Source: Ramlibacter humi (GTDB taxonomy: Bacteria; Pseudomonadota; Gammaproteobacteria; Burkholderiales; Burkholderiaceae_C). Taken from it: a stretch of DNA of 64,000 bases. A program made the position numbers and the translations under genes. The first letter of the stretch is position 1. Every line of letters starts with the position of its first letter. The notes beneath the pieces were generated by a model. The model was given only the letters and a program-made list of their open reading frames with translations. It made no database searches and was not told where the DNA came from. The stretch is taken from the NCBI RefSeq assembly GCF_004681975.1, contig NZ_SMLK01000003.1, positions 186,001-250,000 of the forward strand, read 5' to 3'. Positions 34,462 through 46,491 of this stretch are shown piece by piece.

Positions 34462-35244
34462 ATGGGACTGATGGACCGGGACAACGCCCGGGAGACGCGG
34501 CAATCGCCGGGCACGGACGCACCCTTCAGCCCGCCGGAGTCCACGGCCCATGGCTGGGTCATCGCGGTCACTGCCGTGGTTTGCATCGCCTGCCTTTCGC
34601 TGAAGGCTTGTCAGTGGTGGGGGGCACAACTCCCGACACACGGCACGCCTTCCAGAGCGGCACCGCAACGCGCAGCCGACGGCGCCCCAGGGCCATCCAT
34701 CGAACCACCGCAGGATCTGGAACGATCGAAAGCCGACCGCGGCGTTACCGTCGTCAAGTGTGTTTCCGCCTCGGGCATCACGCTGTCGAACGGCCCGTGC
34801 GAAGCAAATACAAAGGCAACCGTCGTCTCGCGGTACACGGAGAGCAGAGCTTCTTCCGAGCCGTCGTCCACCACGGCAAGCTCGATCTATCTTTGCCGGG
34901 CCTACAACGGCAGCGCGTTCTGGGCCGAAGCGCACTGCAACCAGCACAACGCCCTGATCGAACAGATCGTGCCCGTGCCCGGCAATCTGCCCTGGGCGCA
35001 GAAGGTGCAACTCGCGGAACAGGAGCGCGCGCGTGGCATGGCCGCGCCCGTCGCTGCAGCCCCGCCGCAGCCAGCCGCGATGCGCCATCCCGAATGCTTG
35101 CATCTGGATGCCCGGGTGGCGCAGCTCGACGCCTGGGCCAGGGAGCCGCTGGGCCCCGCCGAGCAGGACCGCATCCGCAGCGAACGTCAATTCGCGCGGG
35201 ACCGGCAGTTCGCGCTGAAGTGCGGCAGCTCGCCGCCGCGCTGA
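34462..35244 (+). CDS. Membrane-anchored hypothetical protein
   Basis: 260 residues, GGAGG before the ATG. A short cytoplasmic N-terminus, one membrane segment (about residues 31-49), a Pro/Ala-rich spacer, then an extracytoplasmic part with paired cysteines (KCVSASGITLSNGPCE, LCRAYNGSAFWAEAHC, PECLH, LKCG). The first cysteine block resembles short DUF4124-like segments. Not assigned further. Confidence 0.7.
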   Translation: MGLMDRDNARETRQSPGTDAPFSPPESTAHGWVIAVTAVVCIACLSLKACQWWGAQLPTHGTPSRAAPQRAADGAPGPSIEPPQDLERSKADRGVTVVKCVSASGITLSNGPCEANTKATVVSRYTESRASSEPSSTTASSIYLCRAYNGSAFWAEAHCNQHNALIEQIVPVPGNLPWAQKVQLAEQERARGMAAPVAAAPPQPAAMRHPECLHLDARVAQLDAWAREPLGPAEQDRIRSERQFARDRQFALKCGSSPPR

Positions 35245-35245
35245 C

Positions 35246-36418
35246 TCAGGCCGCCACGGGTCGCCGCCGCATCCACAGCGCAAGCGCCACCGACCCCGCG
35301 GAAGCGATGGCGCCTGCCAGGTACACCGAGTCGACGCCGGCCTGCAGCGCCAGCCACCCGCCCAACGGCCCCGACAGCCCCATCGAGATGTCCTGGAACA
35401 CCACGTACCCGCCCATCGCCGCGCCGCGGCTTTCGGGCGGCGTGCGCCGCACCGCTTCCACGCCGAAGCCCTGGAACAGCAGCGCGTAGCCGGCGCCGGT
35501 CAGCGCCGCGCCGATGCACGCCAACACCGGCCCGGGCGCCAGCCAGATCAGCAGCTGCCCCACGGCCTGCAGCGCCGCGAAACCCGCGCCCACGATGGCG
35601 CCGCCGTGGCGGTCGGGCCAGTGCCCCACCAGCAGCCGCGCCACGATGAAGCCCGCGCCCAGCGCGCTGAACGCCAGCGCCGCGCCGCCCCAGCCCTTGC
35701 CCACGAACAGCAGCACGATGAAGGCGTTGATGGACGCATAGCCAAACGAACCCAGCGTGAGTGCCAGCCCCGGCAGCTTGATCAGGCCCAGCACGTGCAG
35801 GAACGGCGGCCGCTTCAGCCCGCTGGGCGCCGTGCCGGCCATCAGCGTGACCAGCGCCAGCGGTACCACCGGCACCAGCACTGCGGCGGCCGCGACCCCC
35901 GCGAAGCCGAACCGCTCGTGCACCCAGCTGCCCACCGGCGCGCCCACGCCGTACGCCGCGAACAACGCCATGCCCACCCAGCCGATCACCTTGCCCGAAT
36001 GCGCGGCGCCCAGCCGCGCGATGCCCCACGCCAGGGCCGACGTGATGATGAAGCCCTCGGCCACGCCCGTGACCAGGCGCGCGGCGATCAGCAGCGTGAC
36101 CGCGGCTGCCGGCTGTTCGACGACCGCGAGCGACGCGAAGTAGCCGCCGCCCACCACGCTGATGCCCAGCAGCCCGAGGCGCATCGCCAGCTTCGGCCCG
36201 CGGCCGTCCACCGTGCTGCCCGCGAGCCGCCGGCCGAACAGGATGGACGAGACGTACTGGCTGCCCATGACCAGGCCGACGAAGAAGGTGCCGAGGCCCA
36301 GCGTGTCGTGGACGTAGCGCGGGACGACGGGGAGCGCCATGCCGGAGGGGAAGAAGCCGGCGAAGACGGCCAGCATGAGCGGGAGAAGCGGCAGGAAAGC
36401 GGTAAAGAGCGCTGGCAC
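35246..36418 (-). CDS. MFS transporter (YfcJ/YhhS-like)
   Basis: 390 residues, twelve hydrophobic segments. Motifs LVMGSQYVSSILFGRRLAG (loop 2-3) and VTGVAEGFIITSALAWGIARLG match the YfcJ/YhhS drug/sugar efflux branch. Substrate unknown. Ends one base after the convergent hypothetical gene. It is the last high-GC gene before a lower-GC patch. Confidence 0.88.
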   Translation of the reverse strand: MPALFTAFLPLLPLMLAVFAGFFPSGMALPVVPRYVHDTLGLGTFFVGLVMGSQYVSSILFGRRLAGSTVDGRGPKLAMRLGLLGISVVGGGYFASLAVVEQPAAAVTLLIAARLVTGVAEGFIITSALAWGIARLGAAHSGKVIGWVGMALFAAYGVGAPVGSWVHERFGFAGVAAAAVLVPVVPLALVTLMAGTAPSGLKRPPFLHVLGLIKLPGLALTLGSFGYASINAFIVLLFVGKGWGGAALAFSALGAGFIVARLLVGHWPDRHGGAIVGAGFAALQAVGQLLIWLAPGPVLACIGAALTGAGYALLFQGFGVEAVRRTPPESRGAAMGGYVVFQDISMGLSGPLGGWLALQAGVDSVYLAGAIASAGSVALALWMRRRPVAA

Positions 36419-36454
36419 AGTGTTAGATATGTGAATCAGAGCTAAGCTTAGAAG

Positions 36455-37384
36455 ATGCAGACGTCGAGTAACGATTGGCTAATTCGAGCAGCCGCTTTTA
36501 GGCAGCTGCGGAGATTGATGGATTCCAAGCCCGTACTTGATTCGAGCGATATTCGCGCAGGTTTCTTGGCCGAGAACAAAAGAGTTCCCTTCATCAATCC
36601 TCAACGCGGGATCTTCAAGCCAAGTGCAATGCAAGCACTACTTTCCATTCGCACCGTCTACCCTAAGAAAGGCGCGAAGGTCTGGTACGACGATCAACGC
36701 GAGGTTCATCAGCAAATCATGAATGGCTCCGCCTCCGTTGCGTATGCCTTCATGGGAGACGATCCCCAAGCGCCCGAGAATAGGTGGTTGAAAGAAGCGC
36801 TGGAATCTCAAGTCCCGATCATCTATTTCCTTGGCGTCGCGCCTGCTCGATACATTCCTATCTTCCCTTGCTTTGTGGGTGATTGGGACGCAAAGCTATT
36901 GAGAGCAGAGATATTTTTTAACGAGCCGTTTTCCAATCCGCTAAGTGCACCTACTCAAGATGTCGCGGAACGAAGATACGCGCTCCGACAAGTCAAGCAG
37001 CGGCTTCATCAAGCGTCGTTTAGAGAAGCTGTCGTCGCTGCGTACGGCGGACGATGCGCGCTTTCTGGGCTTCCGGAAGCAGCGCTACTAGATGCGGCTC
37101 ACATCGTTGCTGATGCGGACGAGAACTTCGGGCAACCCGTGGTACCAAACGGCATTCCACTTTCGAAGATTCACCACGCAGCGTTTGATGCGCATCTCAT
37201 CGGAATTTCTCCCGACTTCAAAGTTCGCGTAGCAGAGCGCTTGCTAACACAGCGAGATGGCCCAATGCTCGAAGCACTCAAGAGTTTGAACGGTGCGGCA
37301 CTGAGACTACCGCCACGCGATCGGGACAGGCCAGATCAGGACCGCTTGGCACAGCGGTACGAAGAGTTCCTGCTCACCGAGTAG
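36455..37384 (+). CDS. HNH endonuclease, putative modification-dependent restriction enzyme
   Basis: 309 residues. C-terminal HNH domain: YGGRCALSGLPEAALLDAAHI (H216), N232 and KIHHAAFDAHLIG (H240/H241), with the SGLP turn common in restriction-type HNH nucleases. The N-terminal about 160 residues (INPQRGIFKPSAMQALLSIRT, YFLGVAPARYIPIFPCFV) look like a separate recognition domain of the kind fused to HNH in modified-DNA-targeting enzymes; this is inferred, not matched. Base composition is about 48% GC (29/60 at 36541-36600) against 68% in the MFS gene. No methyltransferase adjoins. Confidence 0.85.
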   Translation: MQTSSNDWLIRAAAFRQLRRLMDSKPVLDSSDIRAGFLAENKRVPFINPQRGIFKPSAMQALLSIRTVYPKKGAKVWYDDQREVHQQIMNGSASVAYAFMGDDPQAPENRWLKEALESQVPIIYFLGVAPARYIPIFPCFVGDWDAKLLRAEIFFNEPFSNPLSAPTQDVAERRYALRQVKQRLHQASFREAVVAAYGGRCALSGLPEAALLDAAHIVADADENFGQPVVPNGIPLSKIHHAAFDAHLIGISPDFKVRVAERLLTQRDGPMLEALKSLNGAALRLPPRDRDRPDQDRLAQRYEEFLLTE

Positions 37385-37405
37385 CGCTGCTCTTGTCCTT
37401 CAAAT

Positions 37406-38085
37406 TCAGCAGTCCGGAAGAGCATCGTCTGCGCTGGTCGTGCTCAAACGGGAGACCACGCAGCTGCTGGAATCTAAGAGCACCAACGCAGTGGTGCCAG
37501 CCGCTTGCTTTGCAGAGCCTGTAGTCTTCTTCTCACCTGGTAAATAGAGCAGGCAAGCTCTATCGGTGCACGCGACTCGGAATCCAGAAATTCGCGAAAC
37601 CATCGCTCCAGTTCTTCGAAGCACAGTCGTTCTGGAACCTATACCTTGCTCACTATCTACCGCGAGTTTTCTTGCGCGCTCCATACCGTGCTCTTCGGCA
37701 AGACCCAATGCGTACAGGACGCCGTACGCGGCTAATGCAAGGGCGACCGGACTCCAATAGGCGAAGCTCTTAAGGACTGCAGTTCTTCGAGCAGGCGAAA
37801 AGTCTGACAAGAACTTCCATGCCATCAAAGAAGCGATGCCGACGTACAGTAGGGGCTGAAGCTGCTCAAGTGCCCCTAGAAAGACCATTTCTTGGTACGA
37901 CCATGCAAATACACGTCGAGCACCAAAGAAACCATAGAACTCGTTCATCAGAACATAGGTTGTCGTCCAAGCTAGACCGGCGATGGCAGCCCCAAGGAAC
38001 GCTAAGAGGGCAAGAGCTTCCCCCATAGCAACTTTGTCCTTGACGCTGTTCTGCAGCGATCCCTCGGTTCTTCGACGAATCCGCA

Positions 38086-38086
<1 letters not shown>
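37406..38086 (-). CDS. Hypothetical membrane protein, low GC, coupled to gyrB
   Basis: 226 residues if it starts at the ATG overlapping the gyrB stop (TGATG); an internal ATG at 38026 begins at the first membrane segment. Three hydrophobic segments in the first 125 residues, then a soluble part with FRVACTDRACLLYLPGEKKTT. Composition about 50% GC, like the HNH gene. No family recognised. Confidence 0.6.
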
Positions 38087-40790
<2,704 letters not shown>

Positions 40791-40813
40791 CGTTGGTGTT
40801 CAAACGGCCTGGG

Positions 40814-41920
40814 TCAGATGCGCATCGGCATCACCACGTACTTGAAGTTCGCATCCTCGGGATTGGTGATCAGCGCCGAGCTGTTGGAGTCGGCCAGTTC
40901 CATCTTCACCATCTCCTGGCCCATGTTGGCCAGCGCGTCGATCAGGTAGGTGACGTTGAACCCGATCTCGATGGCGTCGCCGCCGTAGTCGATGTCCAGT
41001 TCGTCCACCGCCTCTTCCTGCTCGGCGTTGTTGCTGGCCACGCGCAGGGTGCCCGGTTCCACGTTCAGGCGCACGCCCTTGAACTTCTCGCTGGTGAGGA
41101 TGGCCGTGCGCTGCAGGCTGGCCAGCAGCGGCTGGCGGCCCAGCGTGATGGAGTTCTTGTGGTTCTTGGGAATGACGCGGTTGTAGTCGGGGAACTTGCC
41201 CTCCACCAGCTTGGTGACGAATTCCATGCCGCCGAACGAGAACTTGGCCTGGTTGCTGGCGAACTGCATCTCGATGGCACCTTCGGCATCGGACAGCAGG
41301 CGCTGCATCTCCAGCACGGTCTTGCGCGGCAGGATGACCTCTTGACGCGGCACTTCGACGTCGAGCGTGGCGCTGGCGAAGGCCAGGCGGTGGCCGTCGG
41401 TGGCCACCAGCGACAGCTGCTTGCCTTCGGCCACAAACAGGATGCCGTTCAGGTAGTAGCGGATGTCGTGCACCGCCATGGCGAAGCTCACCTGCGCCAG
41501 CAGCGCCTTCAGCGTCTTCTGCGGCACGCTGAACTTGGGGCCGAAGCTGGCGGCTTCCTGCACCAGCGGGAAGTCTTCGGCCGGCAGCGTCTGCAGCGTG
41601 AAGCGGCTCTTGCCGCCCTTGAGCACCAGCTTGTTCTGGCTGGATTCCAGGCTGACGGTCTGGTCGCTGGGCATGGTGCGCAGGATGTCGATCAGCTTGC
41701 GCGCGCCCACCGTGGTGGTGAAGTTGCCGCTGTCGCCATCCAGTTCGGCGGTGGTGCGGATCTGGATCTCCAGGTCGCTGGTGGTCAGCTGCACCTGTGC
41801 CCCCGTCTTGCGGATCAACACGTTGGCCAGGATCGGCAGCGTGTGCCGGCGCTCCACGATGCCGGCGACGGACTGCAGTACCGAGAGCACTTTCTCCTGG
41901 GTGGCCTTCAGGACGATCAT
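40814..41920 (-). CDS. dnaN: DNA polymerase III beta sliding clamp
   Basis: 368 residues from ATG 41920 with GGAGAGG upstream; the longer in-frame start lacks conservation. Starts MIVLKATQEKVLSVLQSV and ends NFKYVVMPMRI, with three repeated clamp domains (RRHTLPILANVLI, HDIRYYLNGILFV, GGDAIEIGFNVTYL). Encircles DNA as a dimer and tethers Pol III. Lies between dnaA and gyrB. Confidence 0.98.
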   Translation of the reverse strand: MIVLKATQEKVLSVLQSVAGIVERRHTLPILANVLIRKTGAQVQLTTSDLEIQIRTTAELDGDSGNFTTTVGARKLIDILRTMPSDQTVSLESSQNKLVLKGGKSRFTLQTLPAEDFPLVQEAASFGPKFSVPQKTLKALLAQVSFAMAVHDIRYYLNGILFVAEGKQLSLVATDGHRLAFASATLDVEVPRQEVILPRKTVLEMQRLLSDAEGAIEMQFASNQAKFSFGGMEFVTKLVEGKFPDYNRVIPKNHKNSITLGRQPLLASLQRTAILTSEKFKGVRLNVEPGTLRVASNNAEQEEAVDELDIDYGGDAIEIGFNVTYLIDALANMGQEMVKMELADSNSSALITNPEDANFKYVVMPMRI

Positions 41921-41986
41921 GTCGACCTCTCCTCTTTCTGTTTTCTCTTTAAAGGTAGTAGTAGCTAGATAAGGGACCGCGCCCGC

Positions 41987-42143
41987 TGTGGACAAGGCGC
42001 ATTTTCCCCTTTTTCATCAGGCACTTGCCGCTGCCGCAAGGGTGTGGGCGGCAGCGCTTCCGGGGTGTGCCGCGAACGGGGACAACTCGGCCTTGGCGGC
42101 CGCTTCTGTGGACAACCGGGCAGTTGTGCCGGAACGGTCCACA
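41987..42143. other. Candidate oriC segment: DnaA-box-like sites between dnaA and dnaN
   Basis: TGTGGACAA at 41987-41995 and again at 42107-42115 (reverse of TTGTCCACA), and CGGTCCACA at 42135-42143. Each is one to three bases off the TTATCCACA DnaA box. A short AT-richer stretch (41936-41973, GTTTTCTCTTTAAAGG region) lies beside them. Could be the origin or DnaA autoregulatory sites. Confidence 0.5.
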
Positions 42144-42158
42144 GGGTTGTCAGCTCCC

Positions 42159-42185
42159 GGCTTCGACAGGCTCGGCCCGGACGGC
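42159..42185. repeat. REP-like half element in dnaA-dnaN gap
   Basis: GGCTTCGACAGGCTCGGCCC followed by GGACGG: one arm of the dispersed repeat, 23 bases from the 3' end of dnaA. Confidence 0.7.
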
Positions 42186-42207
42186 CAGGGGGTGATCCGC
42201 ATGGTCT

Positions 42208-43620
42208 TCAGCCCTTGAGGGTCTGTTCCAGCACGTGCAGCTGCTGGTTCAATTCGGTGACCGTCTGGCGCTCGCCGGCGATCTTGCGCACGGCGTGCAG
42301 CACGGTGGTGTGGTCGCGGCCGCCGAAAAGCTCGCCGATCTCGGGCAGGCTTTTCTGGGTCAGCTCCTTGGCCAGGTACATGGCGATCTGCCGCGGGCGC
42401 GCGATGGAGGCCGGCCGCTTCTTGCTGTACATGTCGGCGACCTTGATCTTGTAGTAGTCGGCCACCGTCTTCTGGATGTTCTCGACGCTGATCTGGCGGT
42501 TCTGGATGGACAGCAGGTCGCGCAGCGCTTCCCGGGCCAGCTGGATGGAGATTTCCTTCTGGTTGAAGCGGCTGTACGCCAGGATCTTGCGCAGGGCGCC
42601 TTCCAGCTCGCGCACGTTGCTGCGCACGTTCTTGGCCACGAAGAAGGCCACTTCCTCGGGCATCTCGGCGCCTTCGGCCCGGGCCTTGTTGATCAGGATG
42701 GCCACGCGCATCTCCAGCTCGGGCGGCTCGATGGCCACCGTCAGGCCCGAGTCGAAGCGCGAGATCAGGCGCTCGTGGATGTCGGCCAGCCCCTTGGGAT
42801 AGGTGTCCGACGTCATCACGATGTGGCTTTTCTTGGCCAGCAGCGCCTCGAAGGCGTTGAAGAACTCTTCCTGGGTGCGGTCCTTGTTGGCGAAGAACTG
42901 CACGTCGTCGATGAGCAGCAGGTCGAGCGAGTGGTACTTGTCCTTGAACTCGTCGAAGGTCTTGCGCTGGTAGGCCTTAACCACATCGGAGACGAATTGT
43001 TCCGCATGGATGTAGAGAACTTTGCTGCCGGGCTTGTCCGCCAGCAGGCGGTTGCCCACCGCATGGACGAGGTGGGTCTTGCCCAGGCCGACGCCGCCGT
43101 AGATGAACAGCGGGTTGTACAGCTGGCCCGGCGCGTTGGCCACGTGCATGGCGGCGGCACGGGCCATGCGGTTGGCCGTGCCTTCCACCAGGGTGTCGAA
43201 TGTCAGTGCCGTGTTGAGCCGGTTCTTGAACGGGCCGGCGGCGATGTCCTCGGCCATATCGGCCGGTTCAGCGGCGGGTGCAACCTCAGCAGCCTGCGGC
43301 GCCACGAAAGGCTTGGCGGGGCTTTCACGCTGAGCGAGGGCTAACTCCAGTTGCACCGGCTGGCCATAGAGCTTCTCCAGCGTGGCCGCGATGCGGCCGG
43401 CGTACTGGGCACGCACCCAGTCCAGCTTGAAGCGGTTGGCCACGAACAGCGTGACCTTGGAAAAATCGTCGGTGACCTTGGCCACCAGTGGTTTGATCCA
43501 CGTATTGAACTGCTGCTCGGGCAGTTCCTGGGCCAGCTGGTCGATGCACGCCTGCCAGAGGCCGCCGCCCCCGTTCATGGGCGCGCCTGCCGCCAGGCTG
43601 TTGCCAAACCCCTCACTCAT
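42208..43620 (-). CDS. dnaA: Chromosomal replication initiator DnaA
   Basis: 470 residues. Domain I ([21 protein letters not shown]), a linker, the AAA+ domain with Walker [11 protein letters not shown] and Walker [11 protein letters not shown], sensor [15 protein letters not shown], and a C-terminal DNA-binding domain with the signature [15 protein letters not shown]. It opens oriC by binding DnaA boxes; candidates flank the gene on both sides. Divergent from rpmH. Confidence 0.98.
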   Translation of the reverse strand: MSEGFGNSLAAGAPMNGGGGLWQACIDQLAQELPEQQFNTWIKPLVAKVTDDFSKVTLFVANRFKLDWVRAQYAGRIAATLEKLYGQPVQLELALAQRESPAKPFVAPQAAEVAPAAEPADMAEDIAAGPFKNRLNTALTFDTLVEGTANRMARAAAMHVANAPGQLYNPLFIYGGVGLGKTHLVHAVGNRLLADKPGSKVLYIHAEQFVSDVVKAYQRKTFDEFKDKYHSLDLLLIDDVQFFANKDRTQEEFFNAFEALLAKKSHIVMTSDTYPKGLADIHERLISRFDSGLTVAIEPPELEMRVAILINKARAEGAEMPEEVAFFVAKNVRSNVRELEGALRKILAYSRFNQKEISIQLAREALRDLLSIQNRQISVENIQKTVADYYKIKVADMYSKKRPASIARPRQIAMYLAKELTQKSLPEIGELFGGRDHTTVLHAVRKIAGERQTVTELNQQLHVLEQTLKG

Positions 43621-43633
43621 TCGGTCGCCGCCT

Positions 43634-43692
43634 TGTGGATAGTTGTCGTCTGCGGAAACAGCCCATTGTAGATTACAAAGAGGTTATCCACA
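43634..43692. other. Candidate oriC segment: DnaA boxes between dnaA and rpmH
   Basis: A perfect DnaA box TTATCCACA at 43684-43692 and an inverted near-perfect one at 43634-43642 (TGTGGATAG). The 41 bases between are AT-richer than the surroundings (CATTGTAGATTACAAAGAGG). The boxes face each other, as in minimal origins or the dnaA autoregulatory region. Confidence 0.6.
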
Positions 43693-43747
43693 TCGGGTTT
43701 CCGCTATTGTCCGGGGCTGGTTTCAGGCATGGTGGCGGGCCCTTTCC

Positions 43748-43776
43748 TTGCCGGGCTGGCCGTTTTCGCCGATAAT
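43748..43776 (+). promoter_or_regulatory. Sigma70-type promoter of rpmH
   Basis: -35 TTGCCG (43748-43753), 17-base spacer, -10 GATAAT (43771-43776), about 40 bases before the rpmH ATG. Confidence 0.7.
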
Positions 43777-43816
43777 CGCGGGTTCCCCGCCAGACAGACA
43801 CCGAAAGAAGATTCCC

Positions 43817-43951
43817 ATGAAACGCACCTATCAACCGAGCAAAGTGCGCCGCGCCCGCACCCACGGCTTCCTGGTCCGCATGAAGACCCGCGGCGGCCGC
43901 GCCGTCATCAACGCGCGCCGCGCCAAGGGCCGCAAGCGCCTGGCCGTCTAA
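43817..43951 (+). CDS. rpmH: Ribosomal protein L34
   Basis: 44 residues, full length: [18 protein letters not shown]... ending AKGRKRLAV, the invariant L34 sequence pattern. First gene of rpmH-rnpA-yidD-yidC. A purine-rich AAAGAAG precedes the ATG. A REP-like palindrome separates it from rnpA. Confidence 0.98.
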   Translation: MKRTYQPSKVRRARTHGFLVRMKTRGGRAVINARRAKGRKRLAV

Positions 43952-43959
43952 GGAACATC

Positions 43960-44020
43960 CGTTCGGGCCGAGCCTGTCGAAGCCCCGCGCCCAGCCCTTC
44001 GACAAGCTCAGGGCGAACGG
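43960..44020. repeat. REP-like palindrome between rpmH and rnpA
   Basis: CCGTTCGGGCCGAGCCTGTC and the inverse CCTTCGACAAGCTCAGGGCG with short centre: the clearest full copy of the dispersed element, inside a conserved operon. Confidence 0.85.
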
Positions 44021-44032
44021 GCTGAGGGCATC

Positions 44033-44455
44033 GTGCAACGGCTGAAGACCCGGGCGCAGTTCCAGGCCGTGATGGACGGCGGCGCCACTGTCGCGCGAAC
44101 CGAGCACTTCGCGCTGCACCGCGCAGGTTTCGAGCGAACTTCGCCGCCCCCACCCGAGTCATCCACAGGGCCGGGGCCTTCGCGGGCCCAGGCCCTGTTT
44201 GCCGTGCAGGGCCAGCCGTGGATCGGCGCCATCCTGCCCAAGCGCTGGGCGCGCCGAGCCGTCACCCGCAACACCCTCAAGCGCCAGATCTACGCCGTGA
44301 GCCTGGACTTTGAAGACCGATTGCCAGCCGCCGCGCACGTGGTGCGGCTGCGGTCCGGCTTCGACCGCGCGCAGTTCCGCAGCGCTACCTCCGATGTGCT
44401 GAAGGCCGCAGTGCGGTCGGAACTGCAACGCCTCTTCGCGGGAGCCAAGCCGTGA
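44033..44455 (+). CDS. rnpA: Ribonuclease P protein component
   Basis: 140 residues with a GTG start. LKTRAQFQAVMDGG at the N-terminus and the RNP motif KRWARRAVTRNTLKRQI in the centre identify RnpA, which helps the RNase P RNA process tRNA 5' ends. A proline/serine-rich insert (about residues 36-50) separates the two, longer than in E. coli. The stop overlaps the yidD GTG. Confidence 0.95.
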   Translation: MQRLKTRAQFQAVMDGGATVARTEHFALHRAGFERTSPPPPESSTGPGPSRAQALFAVQGQPWIGAILPKRWARRAVTRNTLKRQIYAVSLDFEDRLPAAAHVVRLRSGFDRAQFRSATSDVLKAAVRSELQRLFAGAKP

Positions 44456-44724
44456 TCCGCGCCGCGCTCATCGGCCTGGTCAGGGGCTACCGGCTGCTGC
44501 TGTCGCCGTGGCTGGGCTCGGCCTGCCGCTTCACCCCGACCTGTTCGGCCTATTCGCTGCAGGCGCTGGAACGCCACGGCGCGGCGGCCGGCAGCTACCT
44601 CACGCTCGCCCGCCTGGCGCGCTGCCATCCGTGGTGCGCCGGCGGCATCGACGAAGTGCCCGCGCATGCGCCGGCACTCTTCACGCGGTTCACCGCCGCG
44701 CCCTTCCCCAAGAAGACTCCATGA
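44452..44724 (+). CDS. yidD: Membrane protein insertion efficiency factor YidD
   Basis: 90 residues, GTG start overlapping the rnpA stop (GTGA). YidD signature: GYRLLLSPWLGSACRFTPTCSAYSLQALERHG and CHPWCAGGIDEVP with conserved cysteines. Amphipathic N-terminus. It supports YidC-dependent insertion. The stop overlaps the yidC ATG. Confidence 0.96.
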   Translation: MIRAALIGLVRGYRLLLSPWLGSACRFTPTCSAYSLQALERHGAAAGSYLTLARLARCHPWCAGGIDEVPAHAPALFTRFTAAPFPKKTP

Positions 44725-46430
44725 ACGACATTCGCCGCACCATCCTCTGGGTGGTCTTCGGTTTCTCGATGGTCCTGCTGTGGGACCAGTGGCAGGTCCA
44801 CAACGGCAAGCAGGCCACTTTCTTCCCGCACCCGGCGAAGCCCGCGGCCACGGCTTCCGCGCCGAAGACGCCGGGCAGCGCCGCCACGGCCGGCGTGCCT
44901 GCCGCCACGCCTGGCGCCGCCGCGCCGCCTGCCGGGGGCGTGCCTGCGGCCGCGCCCACCACGCCGCGCGAGCGCTTCACCGTCACCACCGACCTGCTGC
45001 GCGTCACCTTCGACACCGAAGGCGCGACCCTGGTGCGCACCGAGTTCCTGAAGGTCACCGCCGATTCCGTCGCCGACAGGAACAAGCAGCCCGAAGACTT
45101 CGTCCTGCTGGAAGACAACGACCAGCGCAAGTACGTGGCGCAGTCCGGCCTGATCGGCGGCGACTTCCCCAACCACACCACGCCGATGACGCCCAGCGGC
45201 GACCGCCAGCTGAAGGATGGCGCCAACGACCTGTCGGTGCGATTCGAATCGCCCGAGAAGAACGGCGTGAAGCTGGTGAAGACCTACACCTTCCACCGCG
45301 GCTCGTACGAGATCGCCGTGAAGTACGACGTGATCAACACGGGTTCGCAGCCGGTGTCGCCGCAGGTGTACGTGCAGCTCACGCGCGGCGCGGGCGTTTC
45401 GGGCGGTTCGTTCATCACCAACCCCGCCGGCACCTTCACCGGACCCGCGGTCTACACGGCCGAGAAGAAGTACCAGAAGGTCGAGTTCAAGGACATCGAC
45501 AACAACAAGATCGACATCCAGAAGGAGTCCACCAGCGGCTGGGTGGCGATGGTGCAGCACTACTTCGCCAGCGCCTGGATCCTGCCCGACGGCGTGAAGC
45601 GCGACAACTTCGTGCGCAAGGTGGACGGCAGCCTGTACTCCGTGGGCATGATCGCCCCGCTGCCGCCGGTGGCGCCCGGCGCCACGCAGTCGCTGCAGGC
45701 CGAGTTCTTCGCCGGCCCGCAGCAGGAGAAGATGCTCGAGCAGGTGGCGCCCGGCCTGGACCTGGTGAAGGACTACGGCATCTTCACCATCATCGCCAAG
45801 CCGCTGTACTGGCTGCTGGACAAGCTGCACTCGTTCATCGGCAACTGGGGCTTCTCGATCATGGCGCTGGTGCTGCTGATCAAGATCGCCTTCTTCTGGC
45901 TGCAGGCCAAGGGCTACCAGAGCATGGCCAAGATGAAGGCCGTGAACCCGCGCATCACCGCGCTGCGCGAGCGCTACAAGGACAACCCGCAGCAGATGCA
46001 GCAGGAGATGATGCGCATCTACCGCGAGGAGAAGATCAACCCGCTGGGCGGCTGCTTCCCCATCATGATCCAGATCCCGGTGTTCATCGCGCTTTACTGG
46101 GTGCTGCTGTCCAGCGTGGAGATGCGCAACGCGCCCTGGATCGGCTGGATTCACGACCTGTCGTCCAAGGACCCGTACTTCATCCTGCCGGCGGTGATGA
46201 CGCTCACCACGCTGCTGCAGACCGCGCTGAACCCCGCGCCGCCCGACCCGATGCAGGCCAAGATGATGTGGATCATGCCGCTGGCGTTCTCGGTGATGTT
46301 CTTCTTCTTCCCGGCCGGCCTGGTGCTGTACTGGATCACCAACAACGTGCTGTCCATCGCGCAGCAATGGCTGATCAACAAGCGCATGGGCGTGCCGCCG
46401 GAGTTCAACCTGCCGAAGTTCGGCGGCTGA
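44721..46430 (+). CDS. yidC: Membrane protein insertase YidC
   Basis: 569 residues. An N-terminal helix ([21 protein letters not shown]), an Ala/Pro-rich spacer, the large periplasmic P1 domain (about 90-350), then five C-terminal helices with [21 protein letters not shown] and [13 protein letters not shown]. It inserts and folds inner-membrane proteins, alone or with SecYEG. Ends the operon; a terminator follows. Confidence 0.98.
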   Translation: MNDIRRTILWVVFGFSMVLLWDQWQVHNGKQATFFPHPAKPAATASAPKTPGSAATAGVPAATPGAAAPPAGGVPAAAPTTPRERFTVTTDLLRVTFDTEGATLVRTEFLKVTADSVADRNKQPEDFVLLEDNDQRKYVAQSGLIGGDFPNHTTPMTPSGDRQLKDGANDLSVRFESPEKNGVKLVKTYTFHRGSYEIAVKYDVINTGSQPVSPQVYVQLTRGAGVSGGSFITNPAGTFTGPAVYTAEKKYQKVEFKDIDNNKIDIQKESTSGWVAMVQHYFASAWILPDGVKRDNFVRKVDGSLYSVGMIAPLPPVAPGATQSLQAEFFAGPQQEKMLEQVAPGLDLVKDYGIFTIIAKPLYWLLDKLHSFIGNWGFSIMALVLLIKIAFFWLQAKGYQSMAKMKAVNPRITALRERYKDNPQQMQQEMMRIYREEKINPLGGCFPIMIQIPVFIALYWVLLSSVEMRNAPWIGWIHDLSSKDPYFILPAVMTLTTLLQTALNPAPPDPMQAKMMWIMPLAFSVMFFFFPAGLVLYWITNNVLSIAQQWLINKRMGVPPEFNLPKFGG

Positions 46431-46449
46431 TCGGAAGCCAAAAAAAAAC

Positions 46450-46475
46450 GGGGGCCCTTCGGGCCCCCTTCTCTT
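46450..46475 (+). terminator. Intrinsic terminator after yidC
   Basis: GGGGGCCC (46450-46457), TTC loop, GGGCCCCC (46461-46468), then TTCTCTTT. An A-run precedes it. Separates yidC from mnmE. Confidence 0.88.
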
Positions 46476-46491
46476 TGCGCACAATCACCGC

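Noticed and set aside
44595-46484. 629-codon minus-strand frame opposite yidC
   Set aside because: Antisense shadow; yidC motifs on the plus strand are unambiguous.
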